Below are positions 43,766-53,101 of a stretch of DNA of 64,000 nt, one piece after another. The notes beneath the pieces were generated by a model. That model saw nothing but the letters and a program-made list of their open reading frames with translations, was not told the origin of the DNA and did not search any database. How positions within the stretch are numbered: position 1 is the stretch's first letter; each line of letters begins with the position of its first letter. The translations under genes and the position numbers were made by a program. Source of the DNA: Alistipes sp. Marseille-P5061 (lineage in GTDB: Bacteria; Bacteroidota; Bacteroidia; Bacteroidales; Rikenellaceae); contig NZ_LT985749.1 in the NCBI RefSeq assembly GCF_900290115.1, positions 112,301 to 176,300 on the forward strand, written 5' to 3'.

Positions 43766-46105
43766 TCAGCTAAAGCGCAGCGTGCAGGGCTCGCCGGCGC
43801 GGCAGCTCACCTCGCGCGACTCGCCGCCCGGCACGCAGAGCGTCACGCGGCAGTCGGCCTCGCTGCAGAGCGTCACCTCGCGGACCCGCCCCTGCGACCA
43901 GCGGCAGCCGACCGCGATGTTGCCGCGCGCCTTGAGCCCCCGGTACTCGCCCTCGGGCCAGGCGTCGGGAAGCGCCGGCAGCACATCGATGCAGCCGTCG
44001 TGGCTCTGCAGCAGCATCTCGGCAATGCCCGCCGCTCCGCCGAAGTTGCCGTCAATCTGAAAGGGAGGATGGGCGCAGAAGAGGTTGGGATAGGTACCGC
44101 TGCGTTCGTCGGCCGAACCCTCGACGAGCGCCGGCTGGAGCAGGTTGTGGAAGAGGCGGTAGGCGCGGTTGCCATCACCCAGACGGGCCCAGAAGGCGAT
44201 TTTCCAGGCGCGCGACCACCCCGTGCCCTCGTCGCCGCGACGTTCGAGCGTCGCCCGGCAGGCAGACATCAACTCGGGCGTACGGCGGCGTGTCAGCTGC
44301 GTGCCGGGATAGAGGCCGAACAGGTGGGAGACGTGGCGGTGGTGGGGCTCCATCTCGCGGTAGTCCTTCAGCCACTCGAGCAGGTAGCCCGACTCGCTGA
44401 CCTGATGGGGCGGCAGCCGCAGCGCCGTGGCACGCAGCCGTGCGGCAAAATCGACATCGCAGCCCAGCAGCTCCGAGGCCCGGGTGACGGCGCCGAAGAG
44501 CTCGCGCACCAGCTGCGTATCCATCGTCGAGCCCATGCATACGTAGGTAATCTCCGTCGGGCTCTCGTCGTAGAATCCGTTCTCGGGCGACGAGGTGGGG
44601 GCCGTCACCAGCCATCCGTGCTCGGGCTCGGGGATGAGGTTGTCGAGGAAGAAGCGCGCCGCACCCCGCATCACAGGGTAGACGCTGCGCAGGCAGGCCG
44701 TGTCGGCCGTGAAGCGGTACTGCTCCCAGAGGTGCAGCGCCAGCCAGGCCCCGCCCGTATTGGTTGCTCCCCAGGCGGGATTCTCGGCCGGCGCCGTGAA
44801 GTTCCACGGATTGGCCAGCACGTGGGCGCACCACCCCTCCGAGCGGTAGAAGCAGCGGGCGGTCCGCTCGCCCGAGGGGACCATGCGCCGGACGAGCTCG
44901 ATGAGCGGCTGCTGGAGCTCCGACAGATTGCCCGGGCCGGTGAGCCAGTGGTTCATCTCGACGTTGATGTTCAGGTGGTAGTCCCCCTTCCAGGGGGTAT
45001 CAACCGTATTGGCCCAGAGCCCCTGCAGATTGGGCGGCAGCGACCCCTCGCGCGTCGAACTGAGCAGCAGGTAGCGGCCGTACTGCATGTAGAGCGCCGC
45101 AAGCGCCGGGTCGGGCAGCGAATCGAACCGTTCGAGCCGCCGGTCGGTGGGCAGGTCGGGCGCCTCGCCCAAATCGAGCGAGACACGGTCGAAATAGCGG
45201 CGGTAGTCGGCCGTATGGGCCTCGCGCAGCGAATCGAAATCACAGCCAAGGGCCGCATCGAGCAGCGAGTCGGTCATCCGCCCGCAGTCGTCGCTCCACC
45301 ACGTGGTCGAGGCCGAGAGGTATATCACCGCCTCGTCGGCATCGCTCACATGCAGGGCTCCCGCCTCCTCGTCGAGCCGGCCGTTGCCCTTCACCGCCGC
45401 ACGGGCGGCATAGCGCATCCCTTCGACCCCCTCCTGGCCGCTCGGCAGCGAGCCCTCCATCCGCAGCTCCCCCCGCCCGGCCGAGCAGCGGGCGTTTTCG
45501 GGGCGCGACAGCCGCACCGAAAAGTTGAGCGCTCCGGGCCGGGAGGCGCGCAGCCGCACGGCCACGACATCGGCGGTGCGCGAGACGAAATATTCGCGCG
45601 TAAACCGCACGCCGCCCGACTCGAAACGCGTATAGGCCGTCGCGTCGCCGATGTTCAGGCCCCGTTCATAGGCTCCGACGTCGGAGCTGTCGGGAAGCTG
45701 CTGCCGGATATCGAGCGCACCCAGCAGCTGGTAGCTGCCGTAGGCCGCACCGGCGGAGCCTCCACCCCGGCAGACGAAGTGACGGTACATGAGCCGCTGC
45801 GCCTCGAGGTTACGCCCCTCGAGCAGCAGGGCGCGGATGCGGGGAAGCCACTCGCCGGCCTCGGGGTTGTCGGTGTTCTGCTCGGAGCCGCTCCAGAGCG
45901 AGATGTCGTTGAGCACGATGTGCTCGGCCGCAGGCCCGCCGTCGGGCATGGCCCCCAGCCGGCCGTTGCCCAGCGGAAGCGTCTCGACCCAGCGCGAGGC
46001 AGGTCTGTCGTACCATAGGGTGAGCGCTCCGTGACGGGGAGCCTCCGTGCCGCTGCACCCCGTCAGGAGAAGCAGAAGGGCCATTCCAATCAGTTTGCGA
46101 ATCAT
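43766..46105 (-). CDS. GH95 family glycoside hydrolase (alpha-L-fucosidase type), lipoprotein
   Basis: GH95 enzymes remove alpha-1,2-linked fucose (or galactose) from host glycans and plant polymers. The 779-residue protein begins with a lipoprotein signal (MALLLLLTGC, lipid-modified Cys near 18). Family blocks are visible in order: LPLGNGRLGAM (about 40), HYHLNINVEMNHWL-like DYHLNINVEMNHW (about 375-388), SPENGF (about 510) carrying a likely catalytic Glu, and NFGGAAGIAEMLLQSHDG (about 690). It stands alone, with no SusC/SusD pair beside it. A galM gene lies next to it on the other strand. Confidence 0.95.
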   Translation of the reverse strand: MIRKLIGMALLLLLTGCSGTEAPRHGALTLWYDRPASRWVETLPLGNGRLGAMPDGGPAAEHIVLNDISLWSGSEQNTDNPEAGEWLPRIRALLLEGRNLEAQRLMYRHFVCRGGGSAGAAYGSYQLLGALDIRQQLPDSSDVGAYERGLNIGDATAYTRFESGGVRFTREYFVSRTADVVAVRLRASRPGALNFSVRLSRPENARCSAGRGELRMEGSLPSGQEGVEGMRYAARAAVKGNGRLDEEAGALHVSDADEAVIYLSASTTWWSDDCGRMTDSLLDAALGCDFDSLREAHTADYRRYFDRVSLDLGEAPDLPTDRRLERFDSLPDPALAALYMQYGRYLLLSSTREGSLPPNLQGLWANTVDTPWKGDYHLNINVEMNHWLTGPGNLSELQQPLIELVRRMVPSGERTARCFYRSEGWCAHVLANPWNFTAPAENPAWGATNTGGAWLALHLWEQYRFTADTACLRSVYPVMRGAARFFLDNLIPEPEHGWLVTAPTSSPENGFYDESPTEITYVCMGSTMDTQLVRELFGAVTRASELLGCDVDFAARLRATALRLPPHQVSESGYLLEWLKDYREMEPHHRHVSHLFGLYPGTQLTRRRTPELMSACRATLERRGDEGTGWSRAWKIAFWARLGDGNRAYRLFHNLLQPALVEGSADERSGTYPNLFCAHPPFQIDGNFGGAAGIAEMLLQSHDGCIDVLPALPDAWPEGEYRGLKARGNIAVGCRWSQGRVREVTLCSEADCRVTLCVPGGESREVSCRAGEPCTLRFS

Positions 46106-46446
46106 GATGCGGTTTGTACGGATAACAAAAGCGGGATAGGGATGAGGCGCACACCGCCCTTCGGGTGCGTTGACGGTGCAGACCGTACGTGGGGAGAGGC
46201 GGCACCTCCTTCCTCCACAAAGATAAGGAATTCCGTCCGGAAACGCTTTTCAATTCGTACGCAAACGGCACTCCGCAAGGGACTTTTGCGACCTCCGCAC
46301 GGCGACGGTCCCCTCTTTGCGGAGCCGGCCTTCACAAAGTCCTCTTCCCGCACTGTATTTGCCCCGCCCCGGAAACAGAAGAGGCGGCGCGGAGTCATCG
46401 CTCCACGCCGCCTCTTCCAGCTGTCGACCTGCGACCGCCGCACGGG
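46106..46446. other. Gap between GH95 and SulP genes
   Basis: Besides the terminator at 46378-46417, this 341-base gap shows no gene. No exact TAnnTTTG box was found on the minus strand close to the fucosidase start. Confidence 0.5.
46378..46417 (-). terminator. Terminator after the SulP gene
   Basis: GAAGAGGCGGCG and GGAG pair with their complements across TCATCG, with one mismatch. The T run on the minus strand is weak. Confidence 0.6.
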
Positions 46447-48135
46447 TCAGCTCCGCGCCGCAACGAGCCGTGCGGCACGCTCGAGCGCCACGTGGATGTT
46501 GGGGCAGACGTTCTCACCGCCCAGCATCTCGATGATGCCCGCCCGTTCGAGCGCTCCGTGCACCTGCTCGTTCACGCCAGAGAGAACCACCTCGATTTTC
46601 TCGCGGCGCGACATCTCGCACAGCGTCGTGAGGTTGTGCAGGCCCGTCGAGTCGATGAAGGGGACCTTGCGCATGCGGATGACGCGCACCCTGGGGCGGT
46701 CGCCCATCTGGGCCATCAGCTCCTCGAACTTGGTGGCGATGCCGAAGAAGTAGGGGCCGTTGATTTCGTAGACCTCGACCCCCTCGGGCACCGTGAGGTG
46801 CTCCTCGTGCAGCGTCAGGTCGGTGCCGGCACTGGGGTCGATTTCGTCGCGGATGACCGAAATCTCGGTGGTCTCCATCACCCGCTTGAGGAAGAGGACG
46901 CAGGCGATGAGCAGCCCCACCTCGATGGCCACCGTCAGGTCGAAGACCACCGTCAGGAAGAAGGTGATGAGCAGCACGGCCACATCCGAGCGGGGGTTGC
47001 GCAGTAGCGCCTTGAAGGTGCGCCAGCCGCTCATGTTGTAGGCCACCACGGCCAGCACACCCGCCAGGCAGGCCATCGGAATGTACTGCGCCAGGGGCAT
47101 GAGCAGCAGCAGGATGAGCAGCAGCACGACGGCGTGGACGATGCCCGCCACGGGGGTGCGACCGCCGTTGTTGATGTTGGTCATCGTGCGGGCGATGGCG
47201 CCCGTGGCGGGGATGCCGCCGAAGAGGGGCGTCAGCAGGTTGGCCGCACCCTGGGCGATGAGCTCGGTGTTCGAGTCGTGGCGGTCCTCGATGACGCCGT
47301 CGGCCACCGTGGCCGAGAGGAGCGACTCGATGGCCCCCAGCAGCGCGATGGTCACCGCTACCGGGAAGAGGCTCCGCACGGCCTCCCAGTCGAGGGCCGG
47401 GAGCGCCGCGGCGGGCAGCTCGGAGCGAATCGTGAAGCGGTCGCCGATGGTGTCGATGGAGTCGATGCCCGCATAGCGGCGCAGCGCCCAGACGGCTGCC
47501 GTCATCACGACGATGGCCACGAGCGAGCCGGGGATGCGGCGCATGAGCTTCGGCGTGAGGGCGATGAGGACGATGCTCAGCACGGCGACGAGCGTATTCC
47601 ACCAGTTGACCGTGTCGAAGTGGCGGAAGTAGAGGGCCCACTTCTCGATGAAGTCGCCCGGCACCTTCTCGCTGCCGAAGTCGAGGCCGAAGATGTCGGC
47701 TACCTGCGTGGTGAAGATGGTCACGGCAATACCGCTCGTGAAGCCCACGATGATGGGATAGGGGATGAACTTGATGACCGTACCCAGCCGGAAGAGCCCC
47801 ATGAGCACGAGCAGCACGCCGCCCATGAGCGTTGCCACCAGAAGTCCCGCCTCGCCGTACTCCTGGACGATGCCGTAAACGATGATGATGAAGGCGCCGG
47901 TCGGGCCGCCAATCTGGACGCGGCTGCCGCCCAGCAGCGAGACGACGAAGCCGGCGATGACGGCCGTGATGATGCCCTTCTCGGGCGAGACGCCCGAAGC
48001 GATGCCGAAGGCGATGGCCAGCGGCAGGGCGACGATGCCGACGATGACGCCGGCCATCAGGTCGCGCATGAAGTCGGCACGCGAGTAGTTGCGGAGCGTG
48101 TCGACGAGTTTGGGCCTGAACGTGAAGAGTTTCAT
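46447..48135 (-). CDS. SulP-family anion transporter with STAS domain
   Basis: SulP proteins carry sulfate, bicarbonate or similar anions across the inner membrane. The start at 48135 (MKLFTFRPKLVDTLRNYSR) gives 562 residues. About 11-12 membrane segments fill residues 25-430, with the family stretch IVGIVALPLAIAFGIASG near 35. A cytoplasmic STAS domain follows (about 450-550; PFIDSTGLHNLTTLCE). The substrate cannot be told from sequence. It is read alone, with a -7 box at 48165-48172. Confidence 0.95.
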   Translation of the reverse strand: MKLFTFRPKLVDTLRNYSRADFMRDLMAGVIVGIVALPLAIAFGIASGVSPEKGIITAVIAGFVVSLLGGSRVQIGGPTGAFIIIVYGIVQEYGEAGLLVATLMGGVLLVLMGLFRLGTVIKFIPYPIIVGFTSGIAVTIFTTQVADIFGLDFGSEKVPGDFIEKWALYFRHFDTVNWWNTLVAVLSIVLIALTPKLMRRIPGSLVAIVVMTAAVWALRRYAGIDSIDTIGDRFTIRSELPAAALPALDWEAVRSLFPVAVTIALLGAIESLLSATVADGVIEDRHDSNTELIAQGAANLLTPLFGGIPATGAIARTMTNINNGGRTPVAGIVHAVVLLLILLLLMPLAQYIPMACLAGVLAVVAYNMSGWRTFKALLRNPRSDVAVLLITFFLTVVFDLTVAIEVGLLIACVLFLKRVMETTEISVIRDEIDPSAGTDLTLHEEHLTVPEGVEVYEINGPYFFGIATKFEELMAQMGDRPRVRVIRMRKVPFIDSTGLHNLTTLCEMSRREKIEVVLSGVNEQVHGALERAGIIEMLGGENVCPNIHVALERAARLVAARS

Positions 48136-48164
48136 TTCGAGGATTCTTGTTTGGAACGAAAGCG

Positions 48165-48172
48165 CAAAAGTA
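48165..48172 (-). promoter_or_regulatory. -7 box of the SulP gene
   Basis: The minus strand reads TACTTTTG, an exact TAnnTTTG match about 30 bases before the start codon. Confidence 0.6.
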
Positions 48173-48405
48173 GACAAAATTTCTCTTTTTCGCCTGTTTT
48201 GTTCCGTTTTTTTGCAGGTCGTGCGGCTGTCCACCGTCCTCCCCGACCCTTCTCACGCTGCGCCGCTTCCCGTCCGGCACCCCGGACCTCTTTCGGAAAA
48301 AGATTGACCCGCAAAGATGGTGAAGAACGGCGGAGGGCAACAAATCCACGCCAATCATCTGTCAGAAGCAAAATTCCCGCTGCCAGGAGAGACTCGTTCT
48401 TCTGA

Positions 48406-49122
48406 TTACAATCTAAGATACAAGAATTGGGGCAATATACGAAGTATCCAGCCGACAATCAACCATCTGCGGGTAACAACTGTTAATCGTCGGCCCTTGA
48501 GCAGGGCATTCAACGCCTGATTCGCTACCCGGTCGACGGGCATCACCCAGAACAAGCCACTGCCTTTGGCCATCGCCGTATCAACCAGGCCGGGACGAAT
48601 CTCCATTATCCGGACATTCGAGGCAGATTGTACGCTTCGCTGACACAACCCCTCGACATAATTAATCTGATAGGCTTTCGAGGCATTGTATGCCGGAGCC
48701 GACGCGCTTCCGCGCAATCCGCCAATCGACGTAACAACCGCAAGGTCTCCTCCACCCCGACCTTCGAAATAGTTGTACGCCCAGTCCACCACAGCCGTCC
48801 ATCCCCGTACGTTGGTCAAGATGGAGGGCTCTTCAAGGGTGAAATCGAGCGACGGATTCAGTTCGCCCGTGCCGGCGCATACGACACAGAGGTGCATCCC
48901 TCCCATCCGCTCGACCAAATCCGACAGAGCGTTCAGACAGGCGGCCGGTTGTGCAATATCGACTGCAGCATATGAAAAAGCGGTTGGATAACGCTCCTTC
49001 AATTCACGCAGCAACGCTTCGCGGCGTCCAACCACACCTACCCGCCAGCCGGCTGCAACAAGTTTCAATGCAAGAGAGCGCCCGATTCCCGACGTAGCTC
49101 CGATAACGACTGCCTGTTTCAT
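48406..49122 (-). CDS. SDR-family oxidoreductase
   Basis: Short-chain dehydrogenases use NAD(P)(H) on small alcohols, ketones or lipids. The start at 49122 (MKQAVVIGATSGIGRSLALK) gives 238 residues. The Rossmann motif GATSGIG is at 8-14, NAG is replaced by CAGTGE near 95, and the catalytic Ser and YNASK (Tyr-x-x-x-Lys) lie near 140 and 152-156. The C-terminal hydrophobic helix (LIVGWILRILPQFLYLRL) may attach it to the membrane. A TACTTTTG box ends only 5 bases before the ATG, so the message may be nearly leaderless. An FNR-type box lies just upstream. Confidence 0.92.
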   Translation of the reverse strand: MKQAVVIGATSGIGRSLALKLVAAGWRVGVVGRREALLRELKERYPTAFSYAAVDIAQPAACLNALSDLVERMGGMHLCVVCAGTGELNPSLDFTLEEPSILTNVRGWTAVVDWAYNYFEGRGGGDLAVVTSIGGLRGSASAPAYNASKAYQINYVEGLCQRSVQSASNVRIMEIRPGLVDTAMAKGSGLFWVMPVDRVANQALNALLKGRRLTVVTRRWLIVGWILRILPQFLYLRL

Positions 49123-49127
49123 GAAGG

Positions 49128-49171
49128 CAAAAGTATCGGATTTTTTCCGTGTCAATCTTGATTAGAATCAA
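49128..49171 (-). promoter_or_regulatory. SDR promoter with FNR-type box
   Basis: On the minus strand a TACTTTTG box lies at 49135-49128. At 49158-49171 the sequence TTGAT-TAGA-ATCAA matches the FNR consensus TTGATnnnnATCAA exactly and extends to an 8-bp perfect arm (TCTTGATT/AATCAAGA, 49156-49173). It overlaps the position of the -33 element. Confidence 0.65.
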
Positions 49172-49176
49172 GAAAT

Positions 49177-49737
49177 CTACAAAATGCGGCGCCGGATGCG
49201 GCTCAAGGTTTCGGGGCGAATGCGCAGGAAGGAGGCCAGCTCCTTCAGCGATATGAAGTTCAACAGATTGGGACAGCGGCGCAACAATATTTCATAAAGG
49301 TCCTGAGGCGAAGTGACGTAAGATTGCAGCAACCGTTCATAGACCTCGGACAGCAGATGCTCCGCAAACAGGCGCCCGAGTCGCTCATGCGCCGCATCCA
49401 CTGCATAAAAAGCCTCCAGAGTGTCTCGCTCAAGAGTCCATACACGACTTTCGCAGATTGCCTCGATTCCGACCCAGGACGGACGGCCGCTGCTCATCGA
49501 GATGTAGTCGCCCACAAACTCCCCGGCAAAGGCATAACCCACCACATGGGATTCCCCCCGAGAGGTAAGATGCACATAGCGAAAAGCCCCCTCTTCGACC
49601 AGTCCGCAATGGCGATTGCGCTCATCCTGACGCGCGAACGGCTCCCCGGGAGCAAACGCAACAAGCCGCCCTTCGGTCCGGAGAAGTTCTGCAAGTTCAT
49701 GAAACTCAGCAGTCGTGATATAGCGATTGAAATCCAT
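49177..49737 (-). CDS. Crp/Fnr-family transcriptional regulator
   Basis: The 186-residue protein has a cyclic-nucleotide-binding-type beta barrel (about residues 5-115) and a C-terminal winged HTH (about 145-186). The recognition helix RPETLSRIRRR carries E-x-x-S-R (E176, S179, R180), the pattern by which FNR reads TTGAT. It lacks the N-terminal Cys cluster of oxygen-sensing FNR, so its signal is not iron-sulfur based in the classic way. The gene ends only 4 bases from a perfect TTGAT/ATCAA box in front of the SDR gene, which is its likely target. Confidence 0.93.
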   Translation of the reverse strand: MDFNRYITTAEFHELAELLRTEGRLVAFAPGEPFARQDERNRHCGLVEEGAFRYVHLTSRGESHVVGYAFAGEFVGDYISMSSGRPSWVGIEAICESRVWTLERDTLEAFYAVDAAHERLGRLFAEHLLSEVYERLLQSYVTSPQDLYEILLRRCPNLLNFISLKELASFLRIRPETLSRIRRRIL

Positions 49738-49833
49738 CGTCGCCGCTTATATTAAATATGGCACCGCAAGATACTACTTTTTTGGCACAGGGATTGCTCC
49801 GTTGCGAGGAAGCAAACCAACAACCAAGAAAGG

Positions 49834-50409
49834 ATGAAAAAGATTCTACTCTGCATTCCGGTGCTGGCGCTCTTCGCCGCCGGCCTCGCGGGCTGCTCGC
49901 AGCAGCGCCGCTGGAACGACCAGGAGCGCAAGGCGATGCGCGAAGCACTGCGCGACTACCGCCAGATGGTCTACCTCGACGACCTGACCGACGCCGAATT
50001 CTCGCTCTTCGCCGACGACGTGTCGGGACAGCTCGAGGCGAGCTATCCGGTCTACGTCACCTTCCTCGAGATGCCGGGCGTGAGCGACACGGTGGACATG
50101 GTCGTGGTGACCACCATCGTCGACGAGCTCAACGCCGACGCCCGCAACATGCGCCACATCTACCCCTACCCCTATCTGGTGGCCCAGGGCGTGCTGCCCG
50201 CCGGCCTGAACTACGAACAGCAGCACGGCTTCTACAAGTGCTTCGCCTCGAAGGTCAACAACACCTACCAGACCATGGGCGCCTTCTTCAACGCCGTGCT
50301 GGCCGACACGACCGACCTGTCGCAAATCCGACAGTTGGAGCTCGAGTGCGCCAACGACCTCTTCGGGTGGACCTTCACCGAGGTCGACATCCTCGAGACG
50401 GTCGACTGA
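49834..50409 (+). CDS. Putative lipoprotein, 191 residues
   Basis: A signal peptide with lipobox LAGC (Cys near residue 21) marks this as a lipoprotein. The mature part is acidic and helical, with DDLTDAEFSLFADDVSGQLEASYP and later YPYLVAQGVLPAGLN, and no domain that I recognise. It is read alone and converges on the lipid kinase gene across a bidirectional terminator. The function is unknown. Confidence 0.82.
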   Translation: MKKILLCIPVLALFAAGLAGCSQQRRWNDQERKAMREALRDYRQMVYLDDLTDAEFSLFADDVSGQLEASYPVYVTFLEMPGVSDTVDMVVVTTIVDELNADARNMRHIYPYPYLVAQGVLPAGLNYEQQHGFYKCFASKVNNTYQTMGAFFNAVLADTTDLSQIRQLELECANDLFGWTFTEVDILETVD

Positions 50410-50544
50410 CCCCCGCATCGGCCCGGACGCCGCGACGAAGCGGACCTCCGCGGCCGGTCCTTGCAGCCCCCGCCCGGCGCAGCAGCAAACCCGGCCGCAG
50501 TGTTCGGAGCCGCACTTCGCGGATGTGCGGCACCTCCACACACG

Positions 50545-50578
50545 AAAAATCCCGGAACGGCAATGTTCCGGGATTTTT
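50545..50578. terminator. Bidirectional terminator
   Basis: AAAAATCCCGGAAC (50545-50558) pairs perfectly with its complement at 50565-50578 across a 6-base loop, serving the lipoprotein gene and the opposing lipid kinase gene. Confidence 0.9.
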
Positions 50579-50623
50579 CATATCTGGCCTGCTCCGCATG
50601 CGGCCCGAGACGACGGCGCCCGC

Positions 50624-51628
50624 TCAGGCATCCGGCGTCGAAGGCTGCGGCCCGGCGCCGGCGCTGCGCTCAAGCCGCCCGGCCAGGAATTCACGCCCCA
50701 CCACCACACGGATGGCGCGGTGGAGCACCGAGAACTCGAGCGGCGACTCGCCCAGCAGCTCGCCGTCGACCTCGACCGAGACCTCGGGCGAGGACTCAAT
50801 CCGGATGCGGCTACCCCGCTCGCGCAGGATGTGGCGGATGCGGTAGATGCCGCCGTTGAAGAGGTAGTGGAAGCGGAAGAGCAGGTGCCAGAAGTGGACC
50901 GGACGGATGAGCGAGACGTCGAACATGCCGTCGTCGGCCACCGCTTCGGGCAGCGGCTGCATGCCTCCGCCGTTGTACTTGCAGATACCGATGGCGATGC
51001 TCAGCAGCAGGTTGTTGTAGACCAGCCGGTCGTCGACCCATACCTTCACGCCCGTCGACTTGTAGCGGAAGAAGGAGTTCACGACGCACCACGTGTAGCG
51101 CCAGCGGTGCTTGTGGCCCTTCTTCTTCAGATGCGACTGTTTGCGCACCACGTGGGCGTCGAACCCCGCGCCGGCCACGTTGGCCATGTAGCGGCTCTGG
51201 CGGTAGTGCGCCTCCTCGTAGGAGACCACGCCGACGTCCTGCAGGAACGAGTGCCCCTCGGCAATGGCCCGCACGGCGTCACGGTAGCGGTTCGAGATGC
51301 CGAACGTGCGGACCCAGTCGTTGCCCGTGCCGACGGCGATGACCGCCAGCAGCACCTCGTCGGGGCGCACCTCCTGCTGGATGAAGAGGCCGTTGACCAC
51401 CTCGTGCAGCGTTCCGTCGCCACCCACGACGATGATGTGGCGGTAGCCCTCCCTCACGGCCGTGACCGTGAGCTCCGTGGCGTGGAACTTGTGCTCGGTG
51501 AAGACCGGTTCGCAGCGGATGTACGCATCGCGCAGATGCTTCGATATCTGCGGAAAATGGTCAAGCCCGCGGCCGCCTCCGGCCACGGGATTGACGATTA
51601 CGAACCATTTGACGCCGCGTGTCTCCAA
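50624..51628 (-). CDS. Diacylglycerol kinase-family lipid kinase
   Basis: This 334-residue protein has the DAGK catalytic domain: NPVAGGGRG (about residues 13-21) and the nucleotide-binding VVGGDGTLHEVVNG (about 67-80), then GTGNDWVRTFG near 104. The C-terminal half matches the beta-sandwich domain of YegS/DgkB-type enzymes, which phosphorylate membrane lipids such as diacylglycerol or sphingoid bases. Bacteroidetes make sphingolipids, so either substrate is possible. It follows pepD after 6 bases. Confidence 0.93.
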   Translation of the reverse strand: METRGVKWFVIVNPVAGGGRGLDHFPQISKHLRDAYIRCEPVFTEHKFHATELTVTAVREGYRHIIVVGGDGTLHEVVNGLFIQQEVRPDEVLLAVIAVGTGNDWVRTFGISNRYRDAVRAIAEGHSFLQDVGVVSYEEAHYRQSRYMANVAGAGFDAHVVRKQSHLKKKGHKHRWRYTWCVVNSFFRYKSTGVKVWVDDRLVYNNLLLSIAIGICKYNGGGMQPLPEAVADDGMFDVSLIRPVHFWHLLFRFHYLFNGGIYRIRHILRERGSRIRIESSPEVSVEVDGELLGESPLEFSVLHRAIRVVVGREFLAGRLERSAGAGPQPSTPDA

Positions 51629-51634
51629 GGTCTG

Positions 51635-53095
51635 CTACTTTTGGGGTACGTTCTCCAGCGTGTGGACCAGGAACTCGTAGAAGCGGCCCACCGAAGCGAT
51701 GTCGACCTTCTCGTCGGGCGAGTGGGGGTAGCAGATGGTCGGGCCGAACGAAATCATGTCCAGACCGGGATACTTGCCGCCGATGATGCCGCACTCCAGA
51801 CCGGCGTGGATGGCCGTCACCAGAGGCTTGCGGCCGTAGAGCGCCTCGTAGGAGGCGGTCATCGCCTTGAGAATCGGAGAGTCCATATCGGGCTTCCAGC
51901 CGTCGTAGCTGCCCGTCAGCTCGACGCGCGCGCCGGCCAGCGTGAAGAGCGCCTCGAAGGCCTGGCCCAGCTCCTCCTTCTCGGAGTTGACCGAGCTGCG
52001 CAGCAGGCTCTGCAGCCGGACGGTCCGCCCGTCAGAGACCACGCGGGCCAGATTCGACGAGGTCTGTACCAGACCGGGCATCGACATCGACATGCGGCGC
52101 ACGCCGTCGGGGCATGCGAGCACGGCCCGCACCAGACGCTCGCCCACCGCGCGGGCAATCATCCGCTCGGGCAGCGCGCAGGGTTCGGCGTGCATTTCAA
52201 TCGAATCCTCGATGCCGGCGAACTCCGCCACGACGACCTGCTCGAAGTGCTTCAGCGCCTCGATGACGGTACCCGAACGGCCGGCGGGAAGCAGCACAAC
52301 CGCCTCGGCCTCGCGCGGAATGGCGTTGCGCAGACCGCCGCCGTCGACCGACGCGAGCAGCATCCCCTCGTCGGCAGCCATGCGGCCGATGAAGCGGAAG
52401 AGCAGCTTGTTGGCATTGGCACGCTGGCAGACAATCTGGATGCCCGAGTGGCCCCCCTTGAGCCCCTTGACCACGATGCGCAGCGCCTCGCAGGCAGCGG
52501 GCACCGGCTCGGCCTCGTAGTTGAAGGTGATGTTGGCGTCCAGACCGCCGGCGCAGCCGACGTAGAGCTCGCCCTCGGTCTCGGAGTCGAGGTTGAGCAG
52601 GATGTCCCCCTGGAGCAGGTGCTCCTCCAGCCCGAAGGCGCCGTCCATGCCGGTCTCCTCCGTGGCGGTGAAGAGCGCCTCGACGGGACCGTGGCGCAGC
52701 GTGTTGTCCTCGAGCACGGCCAGAATGGCGGCCACGCCGATGCCGTCATCGGCGCCGAGCGTCGTGCCGTCGGCCGTCACCCACTCGCCGTCGATGTAGG
52801 CCTCGATGGGGTCCTTCTCGAAGTCGAAGACCTTGTCGTTGTTCTTCTGCGGCACCATGTCGAGGTGGGCCTGCAGCACCACGCCCTTGCGGTTCTCCAT
52901 CCCCTTCGAGGCGGGTTTGCGCACGTAGACGTTGTGGCCCGCATCTTCGCGGCACTCGAGCCCGAGCGAACGGGCCACGTCGAGCACGTAGCGGCGGATT
53001 TGCTCCTCGTGCGACGAGGGGCGCGGAATGCGGACGATTTCGGCGAAATGTTTCCAGACAAGCGCCGGTTTGAGGGCTGTCAGATTCTTATCCAT
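51635..53095 (-). CDS. pepD: Aminoacyl-histidine dipeptidase (M20C)
   Basis: PepD is a zinc dipeptidase that cleaves Xaa-His and other dipeptides. The 486-residue length fits. Metal ligands are visible in LQAHLDMVPQKN (His and Asp near 80), GADDGIGVA (Asp near 119) and TEETGMDGAFG (Glu near 150); a late His in TAIHAGLECG completes the set. It is cytoplasmic. It lies 6 bases after phoH and 6 before the lipid kinase gene in a tight leftward cluster. Confidence 0.96.
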   Translation of the reverse strand: MDKNLTALKPALVWKHFAEIVRIPRPSSHEEQIRRYVLDVARSLGLECREDAGHNVYVRKPASKGMENRKGVVLQAHLDMVPQKNNDKVFDFEKDPIEAYIDGEWVTADGTTLGADDGIGVAAILAVLEDNTLRHGPVEALFTATEETGMDGAFGLEEHLLQGDILLNLDSETEGELYVGCAGGLDANITFNYEAEPVPAACEALRIVVKGLKGGHSGIQIVCQRANANKLLFRFIGRMAADEGMLLASVDGGGLRNAIPREAEAVVLLPAGRSGTVIEALKHFEQVVVAEFAGIEDSIEMHAEPCALPERMIARAVGERLVRAVLACPDGVRRMSMSMPGLVQTSSNLARVVSDGRTVRLQSLLRSSVNSEKEELGQAFEALFTLAGARVELTGSYDGWKPDMDSPILKAMTASYEALYGRKPLVTAIHAGLECGIIGGKYPGLDMISFGPTICYPHSPDEKVDIASVGRFYEFLVHTLENVPQK

Positions 53096-53101
53096 AAGGT
53101 T

